DNA of 64,000 nt, from assembly GCA_022661535.1 (NCBI GenBank), contig JAKULF010000005.1:2790001-2854000 (forward strand). The letters are read 5' to 3'. The position numbers and the translations under genes were made by a program. Shown in pieces: positions 11,425 to 20,934 of the stretch; position 1 is the stretch's first letter; the number at the start of each line of letters is the position of its first letter. The notes below the pieces were generated by a model. The model ran no database searches. It saw only the letters and a list, made by a program, of their open reading frames with translations, and was not told where the DNA came from. The stretch comes from Eutypa lata. Taxonomy: Eukaryota; Ascomycota; Sordariomycetes; Xylariales; Diatrypaceae.

Positions 11425-12506
11425 TCACCATCTCCCCCTCCCCCTCCCCCTCGGCCTGCCACTCACACTCCCACTCCCACTCCCGGCGGGGACATCAGGC
11501 AACCTCTCGCCTCTTCTCCACTCTCCGCTCGGCACATTACCTCCACCAACACCGCCTCTTCCTCCTCCTACACCCCTATTATGACGAGGGTTCCTACTAC
11601 CCCTCTCGTCACGGGGGCCACCATAGAAGCCCCTATCTCCGGCGCGGGGAAACCCATTCTCACGCTCTCTGCTACCGCCAGAAGAATCTACGAGCGGCCT
11701 AGCCTCGCCGACCCCAACGCCGCGTCCTGTGCGCGCATCGCTCGCCGGCGCGACGGACCCGTCGGGTAGCGGGGGCAGGATCGCGCACGAGACGAAGTCG
11801 CCTGGGACGAAGCGGGCTTCGACGAGGGTCTTGCCGGCGTCGTTATTACCATCCCCATCCCCATCAGCTTTATGCTCTTTATCTTCCTCCTTATCTTTGT
11901 CTTCCTTGCTATGGTCATTGTTGCTTCCAATCCCATCTGGAGCTGCTGCTCCGTCCGGTCTCGCCTTCGCTTTTTCGATGTCATTCGGGCCAAGTGTGGG
12001 ACCCCCTTCGCCGATTACCACACTCCCGATGTCTTTCGCTACGTACCGCGAGTGTGTTTGGAAGCCACCGGCGCCCGGCGCGTTGCTAGTCCCCCGCGTG
12101 TCGGCGAAAATCAGACGGTAGGCGAGGCGAGTTCCGATTGCTGGTTCGGGGAGGAGCGGTAGAGAAGCGGACGAGGCAGCGGCGGCGACATGGTGTGTTA
12201 GCTCGGTGAGGGTGCAGTTCGGCCAGGTGTAGATGGTCAGGTGGGATGGTAACGGTGTTGTCGCGAACTCATCTGGTCTGGAAGTTGATTGTGTTAGCGA
12301 AGTTGGCTGCATAGGTTGCCCTCCAACCCCCTTCGTTGTAAATGGATGTATGCGATGCGACACGATGTGCTCCCCTCCCAGTAGACGCCCACCTGTCGCA
12401 AAGGATATGATAGTACCTATGAGGGTAAGTAAAGTACTTGCCTATGAAATGCACCAGTCCGATAGAAAACCTGCACCATGAACGGAGGAGTTGCGTGTCG
12501 GTCCAT
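11425..12506 (-). CDS. SAP18: SAP18 (Sin3-associated polypeptide) with RGG-like tail
   Basis: Histone deacetylase and exon-junction accessory factor with a ubiquitin-like fold. Two exons, 12506-12442 and 12277-11425, give 305 aa. Exon 1 encodes a start MDRHATPPF and FYRTGAFHR; the splice completes FHRPDEF, the family's N-terminal signature. The 164-bp intron has a GC donor (GCAAGT) and a CAG acceptor. The core continues LTIYTWPNCTLTELTHHV, AYRLIFAD, YVAKDIGSVVIG and FVPGDFVSCAI. Two additions are unusual beside the roughly 150-aa animal protein: an acidic Asp/Lys/Glu-rich insertion around the region before GKTLVEARF, and about 100 C-terminal residues rich in Gly and Arg (RGRGRGRW at the end), which could bind RNA. 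It diverges from PRP18. Confidence 0.9.
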
Positions 12507-13215
12507 CTTCTCGCGCAATACGCTTGCGTATGGATAGGGTGTAATAACTAGGGGAATCGAAGTGCTATGAAGTCATTATCATGTGCTGCTAACAGTTGTC
12601 TTCATATAAATTCGTTTGCAGGATATAAATATGCGCGTATGTAACACTGCATGAGCAATTGACCAAAGAGCGAAACCACTTGGGTTGATTGAGCGAACTG
12701 CGAGGTTGCGCAAGAGGAATTAGGTATAATTGAACGTTTACCTCCTGTCGTTCGTTGATGGCAGCTCAGATAGGCGCTACATAGATGTAACTGTGTAGGT
12801 ATGTAGCATTAGATAACTGCATGTGCAATACATGCACTACGGATATACGTATACTGTACTGCGAACCAGACTATCGGGGCGGACACGCGAGCCAGTTTTC
12901 CCTAGGAAATTCTCCGAACCCACTGCGGCTCTTGTCACCCGCCCGCATTTAACCTCCACTACCTACTTCGTATTGTACAGCACCAGTGCACCACTAAAAC
13001 GTTTAAAGATATTCATCACATTTCCACGACGATTTCTATCAACTTCTGGCATCACCATCGTCTACCTAAGGTATTACCCATTGACGGGAGTGTCTCACCG
13101 ATCATATACGAACATACACCACACTCCCCTCGACAAATCTGCACCACAACATATAAAATATAGAAATAAAGCAAGTAACCTACCAACGAACGAGCGAACG
13201 AACCTACCGCCCAAA
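12507..13215. other. Shared upstream region of SAP18 and PRP18
   Basis: The 709-bp gap separates two divergent start codons, so it contains both promoters and leaders. The open frame leading into PRP18 from 12832 has no stop, but its predicted peptide is not protein-like and looks like 5' leader. A GAACGAACGAGCGAACGAAC repeat lies at about 13185-13203. Confidence 0.6.
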
Positions 13216-14343
13216 ATGGACTTCGCAGCCCTAATGTCAAAGGAGATCGCCAAGGCGAAGACTCCCTCCACCACCAGCACAGCCGACGCAACAGCAACCC
13301 AACAGAAGAAGTACATGAGGCGGTCTGAAGCCGAAGCAGCGCGCGAGGCCGCCTACCGAGCAGAGCAAGCCGCACTAGAGGAGAAGCGCGCCCAAAAGGT
13401 AGCCGAGAAGCGGAAGCGGGAAGAAGAATCGCAGGCGGAGTCGCAAGCGCGGGAGGAGAAGCGGCGGCGCCTCGAAGAAGAGACGCGACGGCGGCGCGAG
13501 GAAGCAGCCGCGGCCGAGGAGCGCGCGCGCCGGAAGCGGCTCGGACTACCGGAAACGCCACCACCACGGGCTGGAAGCGAAGCTGGTGTAGAAGGAGAAG
13601 AAGGGGGAGAGGGAGAGGGAAACGAGGATATACCCGACGAGGAGCTGATCCGCCGCCTGCGGGAGCTCGGCGCCCCCATCACGATGTTCGGCGAGACGCA
13701 CCGCGGGCGCCTGCGCCGCTACCGCCGCCTGACCACGGTGGTCACGGCGGGCCCGATCCCGACGACGCTGCGGCTGGTGGACGAGGCGGACATGAAGGTC
13801 GACGGGACGGTGCCGCAGACGCGGGAGGGGCGGCGCTACCTGTTCCGGCAGCTGGCGTCGTACTTCACGATGGTGCTGCGGGAGTGGGAGGGGGCGCTCG
13901 CGCGGGAACACCAGCTCCAAACCCAAGACAAAGCCCAGTCCCAACAGCAGACGACGCAAACGTTCGCGAGCAAGGCGGCGGTCAGCGCGATGACGTCGAG
14001 CCGGGAGAACATGCGGCCCCTGTTCCGGAAGTTCGAGCAGGGGGACCTGGACGACGACGTGCTGAAGCCCGTGGTGGAGATCGTCAAGGCGGCGCAGGAG
14101 CGGCGCTACGTCGACGCCAACGACGGCTACCTGCGGCTGAGCATCGGCAAGGCGGCCTGGCCCATCGGCGTCACCATGGTGGGCATCCACGAGCGGAGCG
14201 CCCGCGAGAAGCTCCACAACGGCGAGCGCAGCCACATCCTCGGGGACGAGATCACGCGCAAGTACCTGCAGAGCATCAAGCGCTGCCTCACGTTCGCCCA
14301 GGTCCGGTGGCCGCCTGAGGACATCCGCCAGCTGATGGGGTAG
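13216..14343 (+). CDS. PRP18: Pre-mRNA-splicing factor 18
   Basis: Second-step splicing factor that helps the spliceosome position the 3' splice site, working with Slu7. Intronless, 375 aa. The start MDFAALMSKEIAKAK is the conserved N-terminus. It is followed by a long charged coiled coil (about 35-120), then the PRP4-like SFM motif region (DIPDEELIRRLRELGAPITMFGE). The C-terminal Prp18 helical domain includes FRKFEQGDLDDDVL and the conserved loop YLRLSIGKAAWPIGVTMVGI, ending IKRCLTFAQVRWPPEDIRQLMG. Third-position GC is very high in the second half. The frame stays open upstream to 12823, but the conserved N-terminus fixes the start here. Confidence 0.93.
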   Translation: MDFAALMSKEIAKAKTPSTTSTADATATQQKKYMRRSEAEAAREAAYRAEQAALEEKRAQKVAEKRKREEESQAESQAREEKRRRLEEETRRRREEAAAAEERARRKRLGLPETPPPRAGSEAGVEGEEGGEGEGNEDIPDEELIRRLRELGAPITMFGETHRGRLRRYRRLTTVVTAGPIPTTLRLVDEADMKVDGTVPQTREGRRYLFRQLASYFTMVLREWEGALAREHQLQTQDKAQSQQQTTQTFASKAAVSAMTSSRENMRPLFRKFEQGDLDDDVLKPVVEIVKAAQERRYVDANDGYLRLSIGKAAWPIGVTMVGIHERSAREKLHNGERSHILGDEITRKYLQSIKRCLTFAQVRWPPEDIRQLMG

Positions 14344-14721
14344 AGATTGGTTGGTTGGTTGGTTGGTAGATGGACAGATGAAGGTAGAAAATTAGAGCTA
14401 GAGGACAGAAGGGGAGGGTCTATAAATCAGAAGTCATAATATAAATAATAATGCCAGTAACATTAGCATCCGTTCTTGAGGGTCTATTAACTAGTACGCA
14501 GCTTCCTGCATTTACTCTGCCTTTAGGCAGTTAAACCTCGTAACTCATCTTCGTGATGACAATTTGTCTTAGCAATGCATGAATCCCTTTTCTCATAAGG
14601 GACGTTCTAATGATACGTCACATCCCTAACTCCGTAACCCCTTCCATGCGATGCAGAACCTGCAGGCTATCACGTTTACCCATTGAAAATGCGGCAAGTT
14701 CCTCGATCATTCCATCCCATT
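14344..14721. other. Intergenic between convergent genes
   Basis: Holds the 3' ends of PRP18 and CSN1. It begins with a TTGG tetranucleotide run just after the PRP18 stop codon. No gene is seen. Confidence 0.6.
14347..14366 (+). repeat. (TTGG)5 microsatellite
   Basis: Five copies of TTGG directly after the PRP18 stop codon, in its presumed 3' UTR. Likely slippage-prone; no function is inferred. Confidence 0.8.
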
Positions 14722-16452
14722 CTAGCCCATTGGCATATCACCAGTGGTCAGCTGTCGTCTGCTATCCTCCATCCAGGCATCGCTAATGTTAGAGATGCCC
14801 TTCTTAGGTGTGCCCCTAACCTCCAGATCGGCAGCTGCAAGACTCATTCGTCGAATCCGCTCCAGCGCCTCCTTTTCGTACTTTTTCGCAGTCTCTAGGC
14901 CCTTGGTCTGCATCGCGATACGAGGATCATTGGAGACCGCTACGAGAAGCTAATAACATTCATGTCAGCTATGTGCTTATTTCACAGTTGACTCGAAAAA
15001 AAGCTTGGTTGGCTGCCTTTACCTTGTCAATAGTATTGAGGCGCGCCTTGAGAACACCGCTCTTGATCATATCAACCAACTCCACTTCGAGAGGCTCTCC
15101 GGGCTTGGCGAAAGCGGCGTTCATGTTTTCCAATGTGACACAGGAGAACGGGAGGAAGTATTGCACGATGCACTTGTTGCGAATCTTGGAGAAGAGGGCC
15201 GGCACGTGACGATAAAGGTAGATGTCGAGCAGATAATCAGCTCGGTACGATTCGAGGATGCTCAAACACGCCGAGTACCGCCCATTGACGAACATGGAAA
15301 TAGCTTTGCGGATGTGGGGTTCCAGTTCTAAGTAGTTCCTGAAGCCTGAATTGTCAAGAACGCGGGTCTGTAGCTCTGCTCGATCCATGGAAGCGAGCGC
15401 GGTCAATCCTCCGTAAGTAGCAACATCATTGGGGCTTGCGATGTCGTTGTATTGCTGGCAGATGACCGGATCGCCAACCTCGAGGAAGCTTCTAGCAGCC
15501 TCGTAGTATTTCTCCGATCCAAGATGTGCCAGACCAGAAACCATCTTTTGGTAAGGCTGTAGAGATTTCTGTTCATCGTCATTAGCGTTGCCGGCCATCA
15601 CCTTACTGACATTTGCCAACACGCTAGGCCAGTCCTTTCTCTGAAGAAGAATGCTGATGACATGTTTTCCCACGTCAAGTATGTGATACTGGGTGCTGGC
15701 GTCGGGACGCATCTTGGTGTAGGTGTCGAAAGCACCAGTGAGATCTCCTATGGACTCGAGGTGTTCGCCCAGGTCGCGATGGCCAATCTACTTCGTGTGT
15801 CAGCTGTGATTCATTTGCAACGCTTTTAATACATGTCCATACCCGAATGCTCTCCTTCACTAGGTTATTCTTGTATCCTTTAAGCTCGGTTTCTAGACGA
15901 TGTGTGTCGATCTTGTTTTGTCTGTCCATATTGGTGGCCCAAACCTCATCCCATTGAGCTTCAGCCTCGTTGGGGGCTGCAATGTGTATAAACTCCCAGG
16001 CATCCCGGTATCGCTGGATATCTTTGCCTTTCTTTGCTTCGTGGATGGCAGCTTTGAGCGCATCGACGCATAGTGGTACGGAGACTTGTCCGATCAGGAG
16101 GAGTCTTGGAAAACGGGTTCGGCCTAATATACATATCCACGTATTTGTTAGGAGCAAATCACAAAAGATGGCGTCGGAAGATGAGATCAAAGTGTATGTC
16201 GCTGTCGCTGTCGCTGTCGAATGTCGGGTTGATATAGCAGTCTAAGAAGCTCTCAACTCACCTTTGTAGTTCGAGATGTACAGCTCTAGATCGAGCTTTG
16301 GAGTTTCTGGTATATGAATCTACGTTAGCATAACCAAGAAAGAAGAGAGCTTTCTTCAATAAATTCCAGGGTTACAGGTTCGGCATACCTCTAACAATAC
16401 GGCTGCCTTGTTCCTCCATGGTTGTGAAGAATGTTAGAAGGTTGGTTGCCAT
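14722..16452 (-). CDS. CSN1: COP9 signalosome subunit 1
   Basis: Subunit of the nuclear complex that removes NEDD8 from cullins and so regulates SCF ubiquitin ligases; in Aspergillus the orthologue csnA affects development. Five exons: 16452-16389, 16306-16262, 16123-15843, 15787-15023, 14949-14722 (460 aa). All four introns are GT-AG (82, 138, 55, 73 bp). Signatures in order: TPKLDLELYISNYKGRTRF, PLCVDALKAAIHEAK, RLETELKGYKNNLVKESIR, IGHRDLGEHLESIGDLTGAF, then the PCI domain containing YLELEPHIRKAISMFVNGRY and FSKIRNKCIVQYFLPF. The first ATG is used; a second in-frame ATG is 11 codons downstream. It differs from the related proteasome subunit Rpn7 in the N-terminal signature. The gene converges with PRP18. 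Confidence 0.92.
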
Positions 16453-19400
16453 TGTGTAATCTTCACACAAACTAGACGCGTTTGACGCAATTCGTTCCGA
16501 ATCACCTCTATCTTAACCCTGAGTAGGGCAGGTTGCGCATGATGTGTGGAAGATTGATGTCCTCCAATTGTGAAATGAATTAAAAGAAATGTCGGAAGAT
16601 GTTAGGTAGGGAGGAAAAGAATAAAGTCCATCAACATTGAATGCCTTAGTGAACTGTAGCTCTGGGTAGGTATTGTACCTTTCAGGTTCAGGCATTCCAG
16701 GTGCTAGGCAATTACGAAACATCCACATGCATGGGTTGGGGTTGTTATCTTATCGTGGGCAATCGCGGGCAACCGCGGGGTAGTTATGTAGACTTTGTAG
16801 GCCTGGTAGTAGCTTCCGTTCTTCTGGTGAGCTCAGCCTCTAGAGAAGTAGGTACACCACTACACAAGATCAAAAGTCATAATCCAGGCACATCGATCAT
16901 TAATATCCCCTGTGATCATAATTAAGTACCTTTAAAGTGCCGGTCACATAATTCTGACGTGTCTAAGACATACATATGTAGATAGTTAAGGGTAATTTCT
17001 TTAACTGTTGTAAAATTAGGTAAGCGCCTTGTTGTATTACCTGCTCTTGTGTTAATGGAAGTTTTAAGTAGCAGTGGTCTTGATGGTATATCTTGGGTTG
17101 TATATGTATAGCAACACAAAGTTGATATAATATTTTTTCTTTCATATAGATGGAGGCCATATGCATGTACATCTAGGTTTGTCTTAAGAGATCTCCCGTA
17201 ATAGAAGATTGTTTCAACTTTGCAGTAGCTAATAAGTAGAGTTGACTGATATTGATGTTTCAACTGGGAGGCTCCCGTTACTGTGGAAATATATTAGATC
17301 TTTAAACGAGTAATTATGTATACTAATGATTTTTATATCTAACTGCTAGTGATTTTCGAAGTAATAACTTTAATCTTGCAACCAAGTCTTTAAATACTTG
17401 ATAGTACAAATGTAAAGCTAGGCATCGCTTCTTAAGCTATGTGGGTTCAATATTCATCATGTGTTTTTAGTCCAAACATTCGTGCAAACGTAAAGCTATA
17501 GATATCAAGTGGTTAGTTCAAGGTGATAAAAGTAAAGTTAGAAACTGCCTGAACTGTTCTAAACAGAGACACCGTAGTGAAGTGATATGAGAGCTTTGAT
17601 GCTATTCTTGGAAACAAGTTATTGTTATAATTATATTTTTCTAAAAGGGTTATGAACTAGTTAGAACAGAATAGTTCTGTAAAGAAATGTAGAAATGTAG
17701 TTAATACAATACCTACATTGGGTAATAGCATAATAACGTTTATTGGTAACTCAACTAGATTTCCCATATAATTATGTAACGAACAGTTGATATAACACCC
17801 CACCATTGTCACCTGTGTGATTGCTCGAAGGGAAATCTTGGTTCAGTCCAGGATCATAGTTAATTCGCCCATGCAGGCCAGCTTGGTAGATGATGGAATT
17901 CCATCTGGTCCTGCATTCGAAGCATAGAGCAGGTATCCAATAAAGTGGCTCCTCCAACCTCAGTGGACTCCTGGTGGATAAGCTGCCAAGAACTCCCAAG
18001 ACAAGGCTTGTCTTGATTAGTCTACCTTATGTGCCGACTTTCCGAGGAACCATGACAGAAGGGTCGTTTCCTGTGGTGAGGTGCATCTTAATAAGGAACC
18101 AGACGGAAGAGAATGAGATGAAGTAGAGGCCTCCAGGGGGGGCTGATGAGGCTGACTTCACGATCCATCACAGAAGAATACGAGTTAAATGACGACGATT
18201 GAAGTCCTCATTCATGACCGGAATACCACTCTGTGTTCTGGGTAGGACGTCTCCTAGAGGCATAGGTTGGATGGCGATTACTGAGCTCTTGTCGGATCGA
18301 TCAAATCAGCGACAGCTAGCTGCAAAGCCGCGCCTGTCGTAAGATAGAGAGACATGGACTCATGCGGCAGACTCTAAGCCGGACCGCTCTGCTCTGAATG
18401 GGTACCTACCGGCCTCGACTCGGTCTTTTGGGTCTGGCATATGCCAAGACAAGTCTATCGTAACTAAGAAGCCGGGAGCCGATCTGGGAGAGGGCACTCA
18501 TTGCGCGTCCGAAATAAGATCATTGTGACGCTCGAATATGCTGTAGTCAGATGGCTTTCCTACATGAAAGCAAATCGGCAGGCCAAGCAAAATACTATGT
18601 GGTATAACATCCCTCGCATAGCCCTCCTTATTCTTATAGGTCGAGCAGCAGGTTTCGATAACACAAGGCTTTGTTGATCTGCCCACATGTGAGGGTCCTT
18701 CCAGCAAGATCCTATTCTAAGTATTACTCTACATCAAAAAGATGATAGGACCGACAGAAAACACACATATCACTTACCGAGAGAATTCCGAATAGGGAGG
18801 ATGACAGCAGACGCTGAAGAGACAAAATGAAAGAAGAAGAAGAAGAAATAAGCACATAGCACCTCGACAATAACGGTGACCGAGGAACTCGGGCTGACAC
18901 ACAACTCACACAATCCCATAGTCAAGGATATGATACAGCATAACCGGACTGAATAATAAGTCAAGGAGGCGATGTCATCATCGTGGGTCCAAGTCTTAGA
19001 GGATAAAGGATACTAAACCATCAAAAATATATAACAGCAAGGAGACAGAGAAGTAGGTAGGCTTAACATTTGATAAGCCGCCAACCTTGTTCGAGCACAC
19101 AGTTGCATATGTAGTTAGAATTATTAATGCGGATAGAGTTAGTTGGGCGCCGTTGTGTAGGTAGCTCAGGTATACAAGCATTATTATTCGTATACATATG
19201 CGCTTTTGCGTAAGTAATCTACCCTAGATGAATATGTATTTATGAAATTTCCCTATATATACCTGCCTATACAACAGTGATGTGCTCAACGGTGATCTTG
19301 TCTTCATGTTATGCAGGCGTTCGAATTTGTTCGTATAAGTGGTGATAAAATATTCCATGCTGGTAACAACCACATGCATATCTAACCTAACGTCACCTAC

Positions 19401-19826
19401 CCTACCTAGGTACGGACTACTTATTAAGATGGATTGAAATCTGCACAATTGGGAACGTTAATGTTTAGGTAGAAATAATATTCAACCATGTATACGCGTA
19501 CCGTATTAATGCAATTAAATATCTTCACTTCGTACTTGTAAAGTCGTTGAGCCAAGACTACGATTGCTGGGATGTCTGGTTAACACATCATTGAACTACA
19601 AACGCTTAGGTATACTTCGATATCCACCCAAAAGTCTTTAAAGTTGACCCCACTGTTCCTGCTACTTACTCAGGTGGACATGGGTTCTAAAAAAGGCCTT
19701 GCACCGATTCTTTCTGCCTGGCTAATCACCGCAATGGAGTTCTGTTTCCTGCATTCCCCTCCCATCACAGTCTTGAATTCTTCCCTAAATTTGAAGTCTT
19801 ATCAAATCCCGTCCCTAATTGAGATG

Positions 19827-19872
19827 AGTAGGTAGTTAGATAGCGTTCGCAAGCAAAATTTAACTACCTACC
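19827..19872. repeat. Short inverted repeat (TAGGTAGTTA hairpin)
   Basis: AGTAGGTAGTTA at 19827-19838 is complementary to TAACTACCTACC at 19861-19872 (11 of 12 positions), with a 22-base loop. It lies upstream of the regulator gene. It belongs to the same TAGGTA word family that recurs in many intergenic stretches of the window. Confidence 0.5.
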
Positions 19873-20840
19873 TACTACCTAACTCTACATTTACGCAAGC
19901 CTTTTACACCCTTCTCCTCTTCTGCCGTCTTTAACCTGTTATTTCCCCTGAATTATTAATTTTGTCATCTTTTTCAGGCCGACTTAAGACCACTTAACGG
20001 GACTTGTCATCGCGTTTTTTAGGGTCTAAACCGGTCCCTTTCATCCCTATCCGAACAGGCCCCGTCCGGCCGCGAAACTGACTTCTGCGGTCTCCGCCCG
20101 TCAGCCCTCGTGGTCTAGTCACTCACTCGTTCGCTCACTCAAAGCAAGGTAGGCATGCCTTCTCACTTTATAGCCTTGCAAGAATAGTCGACAGGATCTA
20201 TATCCCGGTTCCATCCGATATACACCTTGGTATTTATCAACACTACGCTACCTACACCACATACTACTACAGTCGTACATTCGTGCTAGCCTTGTGCATC
20301 TACTTAGAAACGCTGCTCCGGAGAGATAATTCCTACGTAATAGTAGTCCACCTCTACTACTAGTCCCCTAGTCTTCCTTTAATTTTTTTACTGGGTGCTC
20401 CTATACAGTGACGGTACTGCACTGTTGACCTACACCCACACCTACACCTACACACTTATCTACTACCTACTTACCTACACCTGTGTTGGTCTCGATCCTG
20501 TCCCGATTGACTGGCATCATCCCCCAGTCTTTCTTGGCCCATCCTTCTGACCAACTTTCTCTTCAATTCCTGTCCTTTTTACTGCTTATTGCCGTCGCAC
20601 ATTTTCTGTCGGCGTATTGGTCACCTAAGACCCATTTCCAAGGTCGATTGCTACGTTCGTTCTCGAGACAACCCTAACTGGACTGGATCCCTACCCTCAT
20701 TGGTGCTTTGTTTCTGTTTCTGTTTTTTCCTTTTGCTGGTTCAACTTCCCGCGGCGTGTCCGCTCCGCCCGCTCCATCTTTTTGACCGACCTCAGTCTCA
20801 CCAGCCAGGTAGCGCGAAAGTAGCTGGGAGCCATCTCAAA

Positions 20841-20879
20841 ATGCGACGGGCACTCATCTTTTACCTGCTGAATAAGTGA
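20841..20879 (+). promoter_or_regulatory. Upstream ORF in the leader of the Zn2Cys6 regulator
   Basis: A 12-codon ORF (MRRALIFYLLNK, then TGA) starts with A at -3 and ends 55 nt before the main ATG at 20935. If it is in the transcript, its good start context predicts that it lowers translation of the regulator. Whether the leader includes it or splices it out cannot be read from the sequence alone. Confidence 0.5.
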
Positions 20880-20934
20880 AGAACCCGAAAGAGGACGGCT
20901 GCGGGCTGTTTTTCACTTTTCACAGGAGGGCGTC

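Larger units (their letters stand above)
16453..20934. other. 4.5-kb gene desert with AT-rich core and long leader of the Zn2Cys6 gene
   Basis: No gene is supported. Approximately 16920-17770 is strongly AT-rich (some 60-bp lines have only about 13 G or C). From about 17780 to 18720 GC returns to normal and short protein-like minus-strand frames occur (17772-17999, 18498-18707), but they are interrupted by stops and I cannot join or identify them. About 18720-19900 is AT-rich again. From 20150 to 20934 the plus strand is pyrimidine-rich, as expected for a promoter and long leader of the regulator starting at 20935. Confidence 0.55.

Noticed and set aside
12832..13215. In-frame N-terminal extension of PRP18
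   Set aside because: The frame is open, but the peptide is not protein-like and the conserved family start MDFAALMSKE is at 13216.
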